64,000 bases of DNA from Acetivibrio clariflavus DSM 19732 (lineage in GTDB: Bacteria > Bacillota > Clostridia > Acetivibrionales > Acetivibrionaceae), in assembly GCF_000237085.1 (NCBI RefSeq), contig NC_016627.1, positions 2,480,118 through 2,544,117 of the forward strand, in the 5' to 3' direction. Below are positions 47,071-58,692 of this stretch, piece by piece. A program made the translations under genes and the position numbers. Within the stretch, counting starts at the first letter, position 1; each line of letters starts with the position of its first letter. The notes under the pieces are model-generated. The model saw nothing but the letters and a program-made list of their open reading frames with translations. It did no database searches and had not been told where the DNA came from.

Positions 47071-48471
47071 ATGCTGACCTATTCTTTTGCATCTATAGGG
47101 TCAGACAGCCTTTATCATCATTTGTATAAATGTATTAAAAACGATATATTACAGGGCATTTTAGCTCCCGGAACCAAAATGCCTTCCAAACGGAGTTTTG
47201 CAAAAAATCTGAACATAAGTACCATAACCGTTGAAAATGCATATGCTCAGCTTATGGCTGAAGGTTATATTTACTCCTTGCCCAAGAAGGGATATTTTGT
47301 ATCGGATATTACAAATACAATACAGACAAAGGTAAAGCCAAAGTCCGAAAACATTGCTGAAACCGAAAAAACAAAATCCTATTTTGCCGATTTTCTGAGC
47401 AACAGTACCAACCATGCCAATTTTCCTTTTTCAATCTGGGCTAAAATAATGAGAGAAATAATTTCGGAAAAAAGTGAAGAGCTGATGATCAAGCCACCCT
47501 GTGGCGGTATTTCGGAATTGAGACAGGCAATTGCCCTTTATTTGCATGAATTTCGCGGAATGAAAGTCTCTCCAAACCAAATTATAATCGGAGCCGGAAC
47601 GGAATACCTGTATGGTCTGATAATTCAACTATTGGGCCATGACAAAATCTTTGCCGTTGAAGACCCCGGTTATAAAAAAATTGCCCTGATATACTTAAGC
47701 AACGGAGTCAAATGCGAATACATACCTATAGATGAAAGCGGCATCAGCATAAAAGATTTGGAGGAAAGCAAAGCGGATATTGTACATATATCTCCTTCCC
47801 ATCACTACCCTACAGGAATAGTCACTCCCATTAGCAGACGCTATGAAATTTTAGGCTGGGCTTCCAAATCCGATTCGAGATACATTATAGAGGATGACTA
47901 TGACTGTGAGTTTCGTTTGCTGGGAAAACCCATACCTTCCCTTCAAAGCATAGATGTCATGGAAAAGGTCATATATATGAATACCTTTACCAAAAGCCTT
48001 GCCTCAACCATTAGAATAAGCTACATGGTATTGCCGGCCCATTTGCTGGAAAGGTTTTATTCCAAACTCGGTTTTTATTCCTGTACCGTATCCAATTTTG
48101 AGCAATATACCCTTGCCAAATTCATCAGAGACGGATACTTTGAAAAGCATATAAACCGGATGCGCAATTTTTACCGCAATCAAAGGGATTTAATACTCCA
48201 ATGCATAAAAAACAGCCCGCTCTCTTCCTATGTTACCATTAAAGAAGAAAATTCCGGGCTGCATTTTCTTATGAATATTAAAACTACTCTATCCGACGAT
48301 GAAATTGTTAGCCGGGCAGAACAGGAAGGTCTTCGCATATCCTGTCTGTCCCAATATTATCACAAATCCGCACCAAATACCGAACACACAATAATCATAA
48401 ATTACTCCGGCATTGAATCAAATAAGATTGAAGAAGCAATACAGCGTTTAAGCAAATGTTTGCTGTCTTAA
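47071..48471 (+). CDS. pdxR: MocR-family GntR/aminotransferase regulator (PdxR-like)
   Basis: This 466-residue protein has an N-terminal GntR winged helix (LYKCIKNDILQGILAPGTKM, PSKRSFAKNLNISTITVENAY) and a C-terminal fold-type I aminotransferase domain that binds PLP: IIIGAGTEYLYGLIIQLL, EDPGYKKIA, HISPSHHYPTG and the lysine in NTFTKSLASTIR. MocR regulators of the PdxR kind switch pdxST transcription according to PLP. Divergent placement next to pdxS makes that role likely. Start: ATG 47071 with GGGAGGG nine bases upstream; a longer frame to 47029 runs through the palindrome. Confidence 0.9.
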   Translation: MLTYSFASIGSDSLYHHLYKCIKNDILQGILAPGTKMPSKRSFAKNLNISTITVENAYAQLMAEGYIYSLPKKGYFVSDITNTIQTKVKPKSENIAETEKTKSYFADFLSNSTNHANFPFSIWAKIMREIISEKSEELMIKPPCGGISELRQAIALYLHEFRGMKVSPNQIIIGAGTEYLYGLIIQLLGHDKIFAVEDPGYKKIALIYLSNGVKCEYIPIDESGISIKDLEESKADIVHISPSHHYPTGIVTPISRRYEILGWASKSDSRYIIEDDYDCEFRLLGKPIPSLQSIDVMEKVIYMNTFTKSLASTIRISYMVLPAHLLERFYSKLGFYSCTVSNFEQYTLAKFIRDGYFEKHINRMRNFYRNQRDLILQCIKNSPLSSYVTIKEENSGLHFLMNIKTTLSDDEIVSRAEQEGLRISCLSQYYHKSAPNTEHTIIINYSGIESNKIEEAIQRLSKCLLS

Positions 48472-48478
48472 CTATTTT

Positions 48479-49414
48479 TTAAAGGTCTTGGTACAGAGCA
48501 GTGGATAAATATCTTTCACCTGTGTCGGGAAGCAGGGCAACAATAACTTTTCCCTTATTTTCCGGCCTTTTAGCTATCTGGGTTGCTGCAAAGGCAGCAG
48601 CTCCTGAAGATATACCAACCAAAAGTCCCTCTGTTCTTGCCAGTTTTCTTGATGTTTCGAAAGCTTCTTCATTCTTGACTGTAAATATTTCATCCACTAC
48701 TTCTCTTTTAAAGTTGTCAGGAACAAATCCGGCTCCAATTCCCTGAATTTTATGAGGTCCTTTCTGTCCTCCCGACAGAACCGGCGAATCGGCAGGCTCT
48801 ACAGCAACAATCTTAACTCCGGGTTTGCGCTGTTTCAATATCTCTCCTACACCGGAAATAGTACCGCCGGTACCAACTCCTGCCACAAATATGTCAACTT
48901 CGCCATCGGTATCTCTCCAGATTTCCTCTGCTGTTGTTTTTCTGTGAATCTCCGGATTGGCAGGGTTTCTGAACTGCTGAGGTATAAACGAGTTCTTTTC
49001 CTGAGCTGCCAATTCTTCTGCCTTCTTTATTGCCCCTCCCATTCCTTCGGCACCGGGAGTGAGTACCAATTCAGCACCCAATGCTTTCAATAAATTGCGC
49101 CTTTCAATGCTCATTGTATCAGGCATTGTAAGTATCAGTCTATATCCCTTTGCTGCCGCAACAAAAGCCAGTGCAATACCGGTATTACCGCTTGTAGGTT
49201 CAATTATTACCGTATCCTTGTTAATAAGCCCCTTTTCCTCTGCATCTTTTATCATTGCAAATCCGATTCTGTCCTTTACACTGGATGCAGGGTTGAAATA
49301 CTCCAATTTTGCAATTAACCTTGCCTCAAGCCCGTTTACTTTATTGTAATTGGACAACTCAAGCAAGGGAGTATTTCCAATCAAGTCAGTAAGGTTCTTT
49401 GCTATTCTTGACAT
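48479..49414 (-). CDS. cysK: Cysteine synthase A
   Basis: This 311-residue O-acetylserine sulfhydrylase: [28 protein letters not shown] with the PLP-lysine, [32 protein letters not shown] (phosphate loop) and [11 protein letters not shown] near the C-terminus. It makes cysteine from O-acetylserine and sulfide. Start: ATG 49414 with GGAGGCG six bases upstream; a frame to 49429 is not supported. It is the last gene of the metA-rrf2-rrf2-metY-cysK cluster and converges on pdxR with seven bases between. Confidence 0.96.
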   Translation of the reverse strand: MSRIAKNLTDLIGNTPLLELSNYNKVNGLEARLIAKLEYFNPASSVKDRIGFAMIKDAEEKGLINKDTVIIEPTSGNTGIALAFVAAAKGYRLILTMPDTMSIERRNLLKALGAELVLTPGAEGMGGAIKKAEELAAQEKNSFIPQQFRNPANPEIHRKTTAEEIWRDTDGEVDIFVAGVGTGGTISGVGEILKQRKPGVKIVAVEPADSPVLSGGQKGPHKIQGIGAGFVPDNFKREVVDEIFTVKNEEAFETSRKLARTEGLLVGISSGAAAFAATQIAKRPENKGKVIVALLPDTGERYLSTALYQDL

Positions 49415-49484
49415 TTTTATCGCCTCCATGTCCTATTATATTTATTTAAATTCCCATTATATGTAATGCCCGTAACAATTATTC

Positions 49485-50777
<1,293 letters not shown>

Positions 50778-50833
50778 TTAAAATTTTACTTATCCTATCG
50801 TCTTAGTCGTATTTGCATTAAAAAATTAGATCC

Positions 50834-51283
50834 TTAAATATAATACATTGTTTCGTCTATCCCAACCAACTTCCTATAGTTATCAACAAGATCCTCCAAG
50901 GTGACAGAATCTGCCAAATCATTCAGCGCTTGATTCATCTTATCCCATACACACAACTTTATGCAATATTCTATGCCTGTTTCACTGCCATTGGAATTTT
51001 CCGTCTTCTCGTCGATAACAGAAAGAGGTCCTTCAAGAGCTCTCAAAATACGTCCGACTTTTATATCGGAAGGAGGTTCCGCTAAAATATATCCGCCCTG
51101 AGCGCCTTTAACGCTTTTTACCAATCCGGATTTCCTCAATATCGAAAAGACCTGTTCCAGATAATTTGTGGAAATCCCTTGCCTTTCTGCTATACTGCAC
51201 AGTGCTACATGTTCTCCTTTTGCATTAACTGCAAGGTCAACCATTGCCCTAAGTCCATATCTGCCCTTCGTAGAGAACTTCAT
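50834..51283 (-). CDS. Rrf2-family regulator (CymR/IscR-like), copy 1
   Basis: This 149-residue winged-helix Rrf2 protein: KFSTKGRYGLRAMVDLAVNA, RQGISTNYLEQVFSILRKSG and VKGAQGGYILAEPPSDIKVG. Only two cysteines are near the usual cluster position (CIKLCVW), so an IscR-type Fe-S centre is unlikely. In Firmicutes CymR of this family represses cysteine genes and senses O-acetylserine through CysK. Position between rrf2 copy 2 and metY supports such a role. Confidence 0.88.
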   Translation of the reverse strand: MKFSTKGRYGLRAMVDLAVNAKGEHVALCSIAERQGISTNYLEQVFSILRKSGLVKSVKGAQGGYILAEPPSDIKVGRILRALEGPLSVIDEKTENSNGSETGIEYCIKLCVWDKMNQALNDLADSVTLEDLVDNYRKLVGIDETMYYI

Positions 51284-51376
51284 TTAGCTCACCTCTCTTT
51301 CTCCGACTATTCCTATATGTTTTATATTATATTATCAAAGAAGTACTTTTGTCAATAAAAGTTTTACAAATTTTAT

Positions 51377-51844
51377 TTATATATAATAATCAATTTCGTA
51401 ATCTTTATTGAAAAAGTTATTTCTGTAGTATTCAACCAAGTCATTAATGGTAATTGAATCTGCCACTTCATTGAGTGTTTTCATTACACTTTTCCAGAAA
51501 CCGACAGTGGCACATTTTCCATACCTTTCACACAGGGGATTTTCATTAGTGGAAGTACAGCAGGCTACCGGAGCCAAAGGCCCTTCCAGTGAGGTTAAAA
51601 CATCCCCCACTGTTATTTCTGAAGGACTTTTGGCAAGCATATATCCTCCCTGTGCTCCTCTCACACTTTCAACTATACCTGCTCTCCTTAATATTAAAAA
51701 AATTTGCAGTATATATGCTTCAGATATCCCACATCTTTCGGAAATACTTTTTAAACTTACACAACCTTCGGATGAATGTATTGCAAGATCAACCAAGGCT
51801 TCCAATCCGTATCTGCCCTTTGTGGAAATCTTCAATTTTATCAC
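51377..51844 (-). CDS. Rrf2-family regulator, copy 2 with cysteine cluster
   Basis: This 155-residue Rrf2 protein is paralogous to its neighbour: KISTKGRYGLEALVDLAIHS, RCGISEAYILQIFLILRRAG and VRGAQGGYMLAKSPSEITVG. Unlike copy 1 it has four cysteines in the effector loop, ACCTSTNENPLCERYGKC near 100-117, the place where IscR/NsrR bind a [2Fe-2S] or [4Fe-4S] cluster. It starts nine bases after metA. It may sense sulfur or iron-sulfur status; the ligand is inferred. Confidence 0.88.
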   Translation of the reverse strand: MIKLKISTKGRYGLEALVDLAIHSSEGCVSLKSISERCGISEAYILQIFLILRRAGIVESVRGAQGGYMLAKSPSEITVGDVLTSLEGPLAPVACCTSTNENPLCERYGKCATVGFWKSVMKTLNEVADSITINDLVEYYRNNFFNKDYEIDYYI

Positions 51845-51853
51845 TCCATTATA

Positions 51854-52792
51854 TTATTCTGAACTCTTTAAATTTTTATTAAGCTGGGACAAATCATAAG
51901 GTGTTTCCTGATATACATAATAATTGAGCCAGTTTGAAAAGAGAAGGTTTGCATGACCTCTCCAGTTCACTATCGGCGGCTTTGTTGGATCATCATCAGG
52001 AAAATAGTTCTTTGGAACTTTGATTTTCAGTCCTCTGGATATATCCCTGTCATACTCCTGCTTTAAGGTATACTGGTCATATTCCGAATGGCCGGTTACA
52101 AATATCTGTCTTCCTCCATCGGTCTTAATTACATATATTCCTGCCTCTTCGGAATCGGACAGAATATCAAGCTCATTTACCTTCAGTACGTCTTCCATTC
52201 GGATTTCAGTATGCCTGGAATGAGGAACATAGAATACATCGTCAAACCCCCTTAACAGCATGGTATTGGGTTTGTAAATGCGATGTGCAAATACACCAAA
52301 GAGCTTTTCCTCCAAAAGATACTTCTTAATGCCGTAATGATAGTACAATCCGGCTTGAGCTCCCCAGCATATATGGAATGTGGAATAGACATTGCTAAGG
52401 CTCCACTCCATTATCTGCTTAAGTTCTTCCCAGTAATTAACCTCTTCAAATTCCATATGTTCAACCGGTGCACCGGTAATTATCAGACCGTCGAATTTCA
52501 TATCTTTAACTTCATCAAAGGTTTTATAGAATTTTGTCAGGTGCTCCTCCGAAGTATTTTTTGAGACATGAGTCTTCGGATGCAAGAGCTCTATCTCCAC
52601 TTGTATAGGTGTATTACCAATCAACCGAAGCAATTGCGTCTCGGTAACAATCTTTGTAGGCATCAAATTCAGTATGGCAATTTTAAGTGGTCTTACATCC
52701 TGATGTATTGCCCTTTCCTCGCCCATTACAAATATATTTTCCTTCGTCAGCGTTTCTCTCGCCGGTAAATCCTCGGGTATTTTTATAGGCAT
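51854..52792 (-). CDS. metA: Homoserine O-acyltransferase MetA
   Basis: This 312-residue Met[40 protein letters not shown], the nucleophile [18 protein letters not shown] (Cys about 142) and [16 protein letters not shown]. It activates homoserine for methionine synthesis. The glutamate-rich [10 protein letters not shown] segment is the place where acetyl-CoA users carry Glu in place of Gly, and the neighbouring MetY uses O-acetylhomoserine, so acetyl transfer is likely despite the historic 'succinyl' name. It heads the cluster; GGAGGG precedes the ATG. Confidence 0.95.
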   Translation of the reverse strand: MPIKIPEDLPARETLTKENIFVMGEERAIHQDVRPLKIAILNLMPTKIVTETQLLRLIGNTPIQVEIELLHPKTHVSKNTSEEHLTKFYKTFDEVKDMKFDGLIITGAPVEHMEFEEVNYWEELKQIMEWSLSNVYSTFHICWGAQAGLYYHYGIKKYLLEEKLFGVFAHRIYKPNTMLLRGFDDVFYVPHSRHTEIRMEDVLKVNELDILSDSEEAGIYVIKTDGGRQIFVTGHSEYDQYTLKQEYDRDISRGLKIKVPKNYFPDDDPTKPPIVNWRGHANLLFSNWLNYYVYQETPYDLSQLNKNLKSSE

Positions 52793-52933
52793 ACTTCAAC
52801 CCTCCTGCATAGAACTTTTTTGGTTTATTCATATAAATTTACAATCGCCTTTTAATAAATGTTATTTAGACTATTTTCTTGAAATATCCATAAACACTTA
52901 TTTCACTGCACGCTTACTCTATTATTGTCTGCT

Positions 52934-52963
52934 ATTATAACACATGGTTAATATAAAAGTAAA
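52934..52963 (-). promoter_or_regulatory. Promoter of the metA cluster
   Basis: Minus-strand TTTACT (52963-52958), 18 bases, TATAAT (52939-52934) with a TG one base before the -10 (extended -10). The 5' leader would be about 135 bases. I searched it for SAM-I or T-box landmarks and saw none. Confidence 0.6.
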
Positions 52964-52980
52964 TTGTATAATTTAATAAA

Positions 52981-53029
52981 TAAAACAGGCGGATTTGGCA
53001 AGTTTGTTGCCATAAATCCTCCTGTTTTA
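52981..53029 (-). terminator. Terminator downstream of copZ
   Basis: TAAAACAGG...ATTT and AAATCCTCCTGTTTTA form a long, nearly perfect stem across 52981-53029 with T-rich sequence beyond it on the minus strand. It separates the copper cluster from metA. The 88 bases between it and the copZ stop are GC-richer, with short inverted repeats but no frame. Confidence 0.75.
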
Positions 53030-53117
53030 AAATAGCCGTAGCTTTAAAGCCCAATTTGCTCTCGCTGCAGCAGGTCTTGATTAACAAGGCACGCTGCCAA
53101 AACATACTAAAAGGCCT

Positions 53118-53330
53118 TTATTTTACATCGTATCCCTGATCTTCGATGGCACTCTTTATATTATCAACCGTCACCTTCGCAGGGTCAAATTCAATTGTAA
53201 CCTTTTTACCATTAAGGTCTACGTCTACTTTTGCAACACCCTCCAGTGCGCCTACAGCCTTTTTTACACTGTTTTCACAGTGGCTGCAGGACATGCCTTC
53301 CACATTCAAAGTTTTTACTTCCATTGCCAT
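53118..53330 (-). CDS. copZ: Copper chaperone CopZ (HMA domain)
   Basis: This 70-residue single heavy-metal-associated domain: TLNVEGMSCSHCENSVKKAV with the metal-binding MxCxxC, then the betaalphabetabetaalphabeta fold to EDQGYDVK. It would hand Cu(I) to CopA, whose gene is 121 bases upstream in the same direction. Start at the ATG 53330 with AAGGAGG. Confidence 0.93.
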   Translation of the reverse strand: MAMEVKTLNVEGMSCSHCENSVKKAVGALEGVAKVDVDLNGKKVTIEFDPAKVTVDNIKSAIEDQGYDVK

Positions 53331-53451
53331 AAAATACCTCCTTATCCTTTTGTTTTAGCTCCAAAGTATATAATTTATTCCGGAAACAATCACAATATCA
53401 ATATTATATTGAATAATTACTTAATTATATACTAATTTTTTAAACATCAGG

Positions 53452-55884
53452 TTATTTTTCACCGGCAAGTTTATATCTTTTCAAACTCAGGGAGTTTGTC
53501 ACAACCGAAACCGAACTGAAGGCCATTGCACCGCCGGCTATAATCGGGTTTAACATGCCAAAGGCTGCAAAAGGTATACCCACAATATTATAAATAAACG
53601 CCCAGAATAGGTTCTGCTTGATTTTCCTCATGGTTCTCCTTGAGAGCTTAATTGCCATCGGTATTGACCTTAAGTCGCCTCTCATTAAAGTTATGTCGGC
53701 TGCCTCTATGGCAACATCGGTTCCGGTACCTATAGCCATTCCTATATCCGCTGTTGCAAGGGCCGGTGCATCGTTTATACCGTCGCCAACCATGCCTACA
53801 ACTTTGCCCTGCTTTTTCAGTCTTTCCACTTCCTCAGCCTTGTTTTCCGGCAGTACCTCGGCCAGCACATTGCTTATTCCCACCTGTTTTGCAATAGCAT
53901 TGGCTGTTCTTTTATTATCGCCGGTTATCATGTAAACTTCAATACCCATCCTCTGCAAATCTTCTATTGCACTTTTTGAATTCTCCTTTACGGTATCTGC
54001 CACAGCTATAATTCCCTCTATCCTGTCGTCAACCGACACAAGCATGGCAGTCTTGCCCTCATCTTCCAGATTTACAATGACCGATTCACTGTTTGCAAGT
54101 TCAATGCCCTTTTCAGCCATTAGCTTCCTTGTGCCTATATATATGGTTTTGCCCTCCGTTATCGCCATAATGCCTCTTCCGGGAATTGCCTCAAATTTGT
54201 CAGGGTCAGGTAAATTCCCCAGTTCGGCTTTCCCCTTTTCATATATGGCAGCACCTAAAGGATGTTCCGATGGCTTTTCGGAAATGGCGGATATTTTTAA
54301 AATTTCCGATTGGGTTAAGCCTCCCAGTGATATAATATCTGTTACCTCAGGCTGCCCCTTTGTTATTGTTCCGGTTTTGTCAAGTACCACTGCATTAAGC
54401 TTATATGCCATTTCCAGGTACTCGCCCCCCTTGATAAGTATTCCGTTCTCCGCTCCTTTACCCGTTCCCACCATAATAGCAGTGGGAGTGGCCAGTCCAA
54501 GGGCGCAGGGGCAGGCAATAACCAATACCGAAACGGCACTTACAATTGCCGAGGTGAAATTCCCCACAGCAAAATACCATATTAAAAATGTAAGTAAAGC
54601 TATTCCCATTACACTGGGTACAAATATACCCGATACCTGGTCGGCAATTTTCTGAATGGGTGCTTTTGAGCCCTGAGCTTCCTCCACCATTTTAATTATT
54701 TGTGAAAGAGCCATGTCTTTTCCTACTTTTGTAGCTTCAAATTTGAAAGTTCCGTACTTGTTAATGGTGGCACCGATAACTAAGTCCCCTTCCTTTTTCT
54801 CCACCGGCAGGCTTTCACCGGTGAGCATGGATTCATCAACAGCTGAACTGCCTTCAATTATTTTTCCGTCCACAGGAATTTTTTCCCCCGGCCTTACAAC
54901 AACTATATCTCCAACTTCCACATCTTCCACCGGAATATCCTGTTCTATGCCGTTCCTGATTACTCTTGCCGTTTTTGCCTGAAGTCCCATAAGTTTCTTT
55001 ATGGCCTCCGAAGTCTTTCCCTTTGCAACAGCTTCCAAATACTTGCCCAGAAGAACAAGGGTTATAATTACCGAACTGGCTTCAAAATACAGTTCTTTCA
55101 TCATCATGCCTTCCATATGCTCCACAAAAAAAGCGTTGTAGATGCTGAAAAAGTATGCAGCCGATGTCCCCATGGCCACCAGAACATCCATGTTTGCACT
55201 TTTTGCCCTTAGAGCATGGTAAGCATTTTTGTAAAACCTGAATCCGATAATAAACTGTACCGGTGTTGCAATAATGAGCTGGAAGTATTCATTGTGCAAA
55301 AAAGGTATATCGATATTCACCAGCATAAATACCATGGCCAAAAGCAAAGGAGAACTTAAAACTGCCGAAGCAATAAATTCCCACTTAAGTTTTTTGATTT
55401 CTTTTTCCCTTTCTTCCTTCTCCCTGTCTTGTGAAACATTTTCAACTTTTTCGGCGTTGTATCCCAATGCCTCAACAGCCTTAATCAAATCCGCACTTTT
55501 TATTTTTGAAGAATCGTATTCTATGCTTGCCCTCTGGGTTGCAAGATTCACCGATGCCTTTACGCCTTCAAATTTGTTAAGCCGCTTTTCTATCCTTGCA
55601 CTGCAGGCTGCACAGGACATGCCGGTTATTTTCAGCTCTATTTTTGTCTTATATCCGTCATCTTCCTTTACAGCTTCATAACCTAATTTTTTAACCGCCT
55701 CACTGATTTTGCTGCTGTTTATAACACTGTCTTCAAACTCCACCGTAGCCTTTTCCATGGCAAAGTTCACACTGGCCTTTTTTACTCCTTCCAATTTATT
55801 CAGACCCTTTTCAATTCTTGCTGCACAAGCTGCACAGGACATTCCCGAAATTTTAAAAGTTTCCTTTCTGTCCACTTCTGTCAC
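53452..55884 (-). CDS. copA: Copper-translocating P1B-type ATPase
   Basis: This 810-residue ATPase has two N-terminal HMA domains ([14 protein letters not shown] near 13-27 and [14 protein letters not shown] near 88-102), eight membrane helices, the CPC translocation motif [14 protein letters not shown], the phosphorylation site [14 protein letters not shown], the SEHPLGAA nucleotide motif and [20 protein letters not shown]. It exports Cu(I) from the cytoplasm. Followed downstream by copZ and preceded by a DUF2318 gene, it belongs to a copper-handling region that also includes the two-component genes. Confidence 0.97.
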   Translation of the reverse strand: MTEVDRKETFKISGMSCAACAARIEKGLNKLEGVKKASVNFAMEKATVEFEDSVINSSKISEAVKKLGYEAVKEDDGYKTKIELKITGMSCAACSARIEKRLNKFEGVKASVNLATQRASIEYDSSKIKSADLIKAVEALGYNAEKVENVSQDREKEEREKEIKKLKWEFIASAVLSSPLLLAMVFMLVNIDIPFLHNEYFQLIIATPVQFIIGFRFYKNAYHALRAKSANMDVLVAMGTSAAYFFSIYNAFFVEHMEGMMMKELYFEASSVIITLVLLGKYLEAVAKGKTSEAIKKLMGLQAKTARVIRNGIEQDIPVEDVEVGDIVVVRPGEKIPVDGKIIEGSSAVDESMLTGESLPVEKKEGDLVIGATINKYGTFKFEATKVGKDMALSQIIKMVEEAQGSKAPIQKIADQVSGIFVPSVMGIALLTFLIWYFAVGNFTSAIVSAVSVLVIACPCALGLATPTAIMVGTGKGAENGILIKGGEYLEMAYKLNAVVLDKTGTITKGQPEVTDIISLGGLTQSEILKISAISEKPSEHPLGAAIYEKGKAELGNLPDPDKFEAIPGRGIMAITEGKTIYIGTRKLMAEKGIELANSESVIVNLEDEGKTAMLVSVDDRIEGIIAVADTVKENSKSAIEDLQRMGIEVYMITGDNKRTANAIAKQVGISNVLAEVLPENKAEEVERLKKQGKVVGMVGDGINDAPALATADIGMAIGTGTDVAIEAADITLMRGDLRSIPMAIKLSRRTMRKIKQNLFWAFIYNIVGIPFAAFGMLNPIIAGGAMAFSSVSVVTNSLSLKRYKLAGEK

Positions 55885-55961
55885 TTCCTTTGAGATTATA
55901 TATTTTATATATACCCATATTGAGCTTCCTAATCCTTAAAAGTTCTGCTCTCATTTTCGTA

Positions 55962-56486
55962 TTATTTTGTTTTCCAGTTTGCAGTAAATAAATTTTTGTT
56001 TTTTAAAATAAATTCTTCGGAAATAATAATATTTGTGCCGTCATCAATTTTATCCTCCTGCATTATGGGTATAGGGTTGCAGCCTCCCCTTTCCTTTTCC
56101 ACCATATCCATACTGAACCTGTTTCCGCAGTTTTGGCATACCAGTTCTTTGCCTTCCTGTTTGTAATAAGCTCTCGGAGAACCGTTGCATATCTGGCATG
56201 TGTTAAAGGCTGTTCTGATTGTACCATCGGAAGCCTTGACAGCCAAAATTTCCAATTTGGTTCCATTTGCATTATAGGGGTAAAACTTTGCCGTTTCGGT
56301 TACTTCACTTTTGGGAATTACCAAATCTCCGCCTTTTGAAACTTTCGTATCATTTTTTCCGATAACACCTTTAACGGCAAATACACCTATAAGGATAACA
56401 ACTACCACACCGACTGCAATAATTGATATTTTTTTTGCATTAAATTTCTGTACTTCTCCTTTTGAAGTTTGATTTTTGCTATTCAT
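55962..56486 (-). CDS. DUF2318 membrane-anchored CxxC protein
   Basis: This 174-residue protein has one N-terminal membrane helix near 20-44 (ISIIAVGVVVVILIGVFAV) and an outward-facing domain with two CxxC pairs, TCQICNGSPRAYY and VCQNCGNRFSMDMVEKERGG, followed by CNPIP. This is the DUF2318 pattern (predicted metal or Fe-S binding, often with iron/copper transporters). Neighbours suggest a role with copper or redox metal outside the membrane, but its activity is not established. Confidence 0.82.
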   Translation of the reverse strand: MNSKNQTSKGEVQKFNAKKISIIAVGVVVVILIGVFAVKGVIGKNDTKVSKGGDLVIPKSEVTETAKFYPYNANGTKLEILAVKASDGTIRTAFNTCQICNGSPRAYYKQEGKELVCQNCGNRFSMDMVEKERGGCNPIPIMQEDKIDDGTNIIISEEFILKNKNLFTANWKTK

Positions 56487-56524
56487 AACTTAAGCACCTT
56501 CCTTATATTTGATATTTTAAAAAT

Positions 56525-57910
56525 TTATGAATAGGGCAATGTCACAGTAAACTCTGATCCCTTGCCCGGTTCGCTCTTAACTTCAATCTTTCCCCTATGG
56601 GCTTCAACCAAAGATTTGGCAATGGTAAGTCCTATGCCCGAACCTCCCGTGTTTCTGTTTCTTGACCTGTCAGCACGATAAAATCGTTCAAATATATAGG
56701 GCAAGTCCTCTTTCTCAATGCCGATTCCATTGTCTTTTACAATAATGACAGCATCCTTCTCCAATCCTGCTACTTTAATCTCCACAGTGCCTCCCTCCGG
56801 TGTACATTTCAAAGCGTTAGAAAGCAAGTTAACAATTACCTGGCTGATTTTATCCCTGTCAACCGAAACAATACACTTATTGCCTGTAACTTTCAGTTCC
56901 ACTCCCTTATTCTTAAAATCGCTCTCAAAATTATACACAATGGTTTGGATAAGCTCCGACAGCTCAACTTTTTCCTTGTTCAATATCAGATTCTCACCTT
57001 CAAATTTAGCCAGCTGTTCAATATCCCTTACCATTCTGCCTATTCTTAAAACTTCCTCATGGCAGCTTTTCAGTCGCATTGCATCCGGCTTCCATATGCC
57101 ATCAATCATGGCTTCAAGATGACTCTGCAGCGTTGCTATGGGAGTTCTGAACTCATGGGCAACATCCAAAGACATTCGTTTTCTTAAAGCCTCTTGTTTT
57201 TCAAGAGTTTCAGCCAAATTGTTGATTGCTGAAGTCATCTCGCCTATCTCTTTTGTACTTGATTCTTCCACAATTCTGTCCCTGTAATCTCCCCTGGCTA
57301 TAATCTGGGTTGCCCTGATCACCCTGGATATGGGCTGACTCAGTCTTCTGGCCATGATTGTTCCGAAAACTACAGCTAAAAGCACTGAAATCAATCCTAT
57401 TCCAATCAGCACCTTATTTAAGGAATTTATAAAGTCAAGGTCACTGTCATTAAAATAAAAGGGACCATAGTACCCAATCTCAACAACGCCAAAATTCAGG
57501 TTGTCTTTATAAAGAGGGTATGAATTTTCCACATACCTGCCGTCAAAATTTTTATAGCGGCTTTCCATATTTTTAGCCATATGGGCAAGCATTTGCGTGC
57601 ACAATCCGTTGTTGTGAACGGTGGCATCCCATATAACATTCCCTTTCAGGTCTTTCACCTTCACTATCAAGCCGTTTTCCAAAGCATATATTCCGATATC
57701 CTCGATAACATCCCTGTTCCATACATCGTCTCTATACTGCTGGTTTATAAGTGATACAACTTCCTTGTTCCTCTCTTCCTGCTGCCTTATGATATAGCTT
57801 TGAAAATACTTTTCCAAAACCACATTTGTAAAAAAAAAGATTAGAGAAACCAGCAGCAATATAATAAAAATATATGAAAGGGTAAGTTTTGTCCTTAAGC
57901 TATATTTCAC
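56525..57910 (-). CDS. Two-component sensor histidine kinase
   Basis: This 461-residue membrane kinase: a first helix near 10-32 (LSYIFIILLLVSLIFFFTN), an extracytoplasmic sensor of about 130 residues, a second helix near 170, a HAMP linker (ARRLSQPISRVIRATQIIARG), phosphoacceptor DVAHEFRTPIATLQSHL with His about 258, and a HATPase domain with VNLLSNALKCTPEGG, DNGIGIEKEDLPYIFERFYR and GGSGIGLTIAKSLV. Start: GTG 57910, inside the regulator's last codons and after GGTGAT; a longer frame to 57979 would overlap 80 bases. Signal unknown; the copper genes around it suggest metal sensing. Confidence 0.93.
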   Translation of the reverse strand: MKYSLRTKLTLSYIFIILLLVSLIFFFTNVVLEKYFQSYIIRQQEERNKEVVSLINQQYRDDVWNRDVIEDIGIYALENGLIVKVKDLKGNVIWDATVHNNGLCTQMLAHMAKNMESRYKNFDGRYVENSYPLYKDNLNFGVVEIGYYGPFYFNDSDLDFINSLNKVLIGIGLISVLLAVVFGTIMARRLSQPISRVIRATQIIARGDYRDRIVEESSTKEIGEMTSAINNLAETLEKQEALRKRMSLDVAHEFRTPIATLQSHLEAMIDGIWKPDAMRLKSCHEEVLRIGRMVRDIEQLAKFEGENLILNKEKVELSELIQTIVYNFESDFKNKGVELKVTGNKCIVSVDRDKISQVIVNLLSNALKCTPEGGTVEIKVAGLEKDAVIIVKDNGIGIEKEDLPYIFERFYRADRSRNRNTGGSGIGLTIAKSLVEAHRGKIEVKSEPGKGSEFTVTLPYS

Positions 57911-58613
57911 TCTTATCACCGCCAAAACGATATCCGATCCCGTGAACGGTAAGTATATATTTAGGATTCTTTGTATCATCCTCTATTTTCTGTCTCAAGT
58001 TTTTAATATGGGTATCCACAGTTCTGTTATAACCTTCAAAATCCTCACCAAAAACCAGATTAATCAGCTCTTCACGGGTAAAAACCTTTGAAGGAAACTT
58101 CACTAAAGTTAATAAAAGTTTAAACTCATAGGGAGTCAGGTTAATAATTTTTTCTCTCTTTCTGACCTCGTATCTTAAGGTATCGATAACCAATTCTCCA
58201 TCATTGAAAGATATTATACCGGAAAGCGGCATATTTTCACCGGAAACACGCCTTAAAAGTGCCCCGACCCTTGCTACAAGCTGCCTGGGGCTAAAAGGTT
58301 TTGTCACATAATCATCAGCTCCGATATCAAGTCCCCTTAACACATCCTCCTCTTCCACCTTCGCAGTAAGCATAATTATCGGGACCGATGACCTTTTTCT
58401 GATAGCTTTGCAGATTTCTTCCCCGCTTAGATCCGGCAGCATCAGGTCCAAAATTATAAGTGAAGGATTCATTTTTTCGTACATCTCCATGGCTTGTCTC
58501 CCGTTAAAAGCTGCATATACGATGTACCCGCTGTTTTCCAGATAGGACTTTACCACTTCAACAATTTTATCTTCATCATCAACCACCAGTATTCGTTTTA
58601 AATCGCTATGCAT
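57900..58613 (-). CDS. OmpR-family response regulator
   Basis: This 237-residue regulator: receiver domain (RILVVDDEDKIVEVVKSYL, phosphorylated Asp in LIILDLMLPDLSG, Thr/Lys in MLTAKVEEE and YVTKPFSPRQL) and a winged-helix effector domain (LTPYEFKLLLTLVKFPSKVF, NRTVDTHIKNLRQKI). Overlaps the kinase start by 11 bases, so the pair is co-translated. Targets cannot be read directly; the copper operons on both sides are the natural candidates. Confidence 0.94.
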   Translation of the reverse strand: MHSDLKRILVVDDEDKIVEVVKSYLENSGYIVYAAFNGRQAMEMYEKMNPSLIILDLMLPDLSGEEICKAIRKRSSVPIIMLTAKVEEEDVLRGLDIGADDYVTKPFSPRQLVARVGALLRRVSGENMPLSGIISFNDGELVIDTLRYEVRKREKIINLTPYEFKLLLTLVKFPSKVFTREELINLVFGEDFEGYNRTVDTHIKNLRQKIEDDTKNPKYILTVHGIGYRFGGDKSEI

Positions 58614-58692
58614 CCGAATTTCTTACCTCCGACAGTAAATTCTCGAATCCCGCTTGATTTTTATTCAGATGGGAAATTAAACTTACCGACTC

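Noticed and set aside
52793-52930. Possible SAM-I riboswitch in the 135-base metA leader
   Set aside because: The conserved SAM-I core segments are not present on the minus strand; the hairpin at 52981-53029 lies upstream of the promoter.
53030-53117. Structured RNA between copZ and its terminator
   Set aside because: Short inverted segments are visible but none builds a convincing fold by eye and no known RNA family is recognised.
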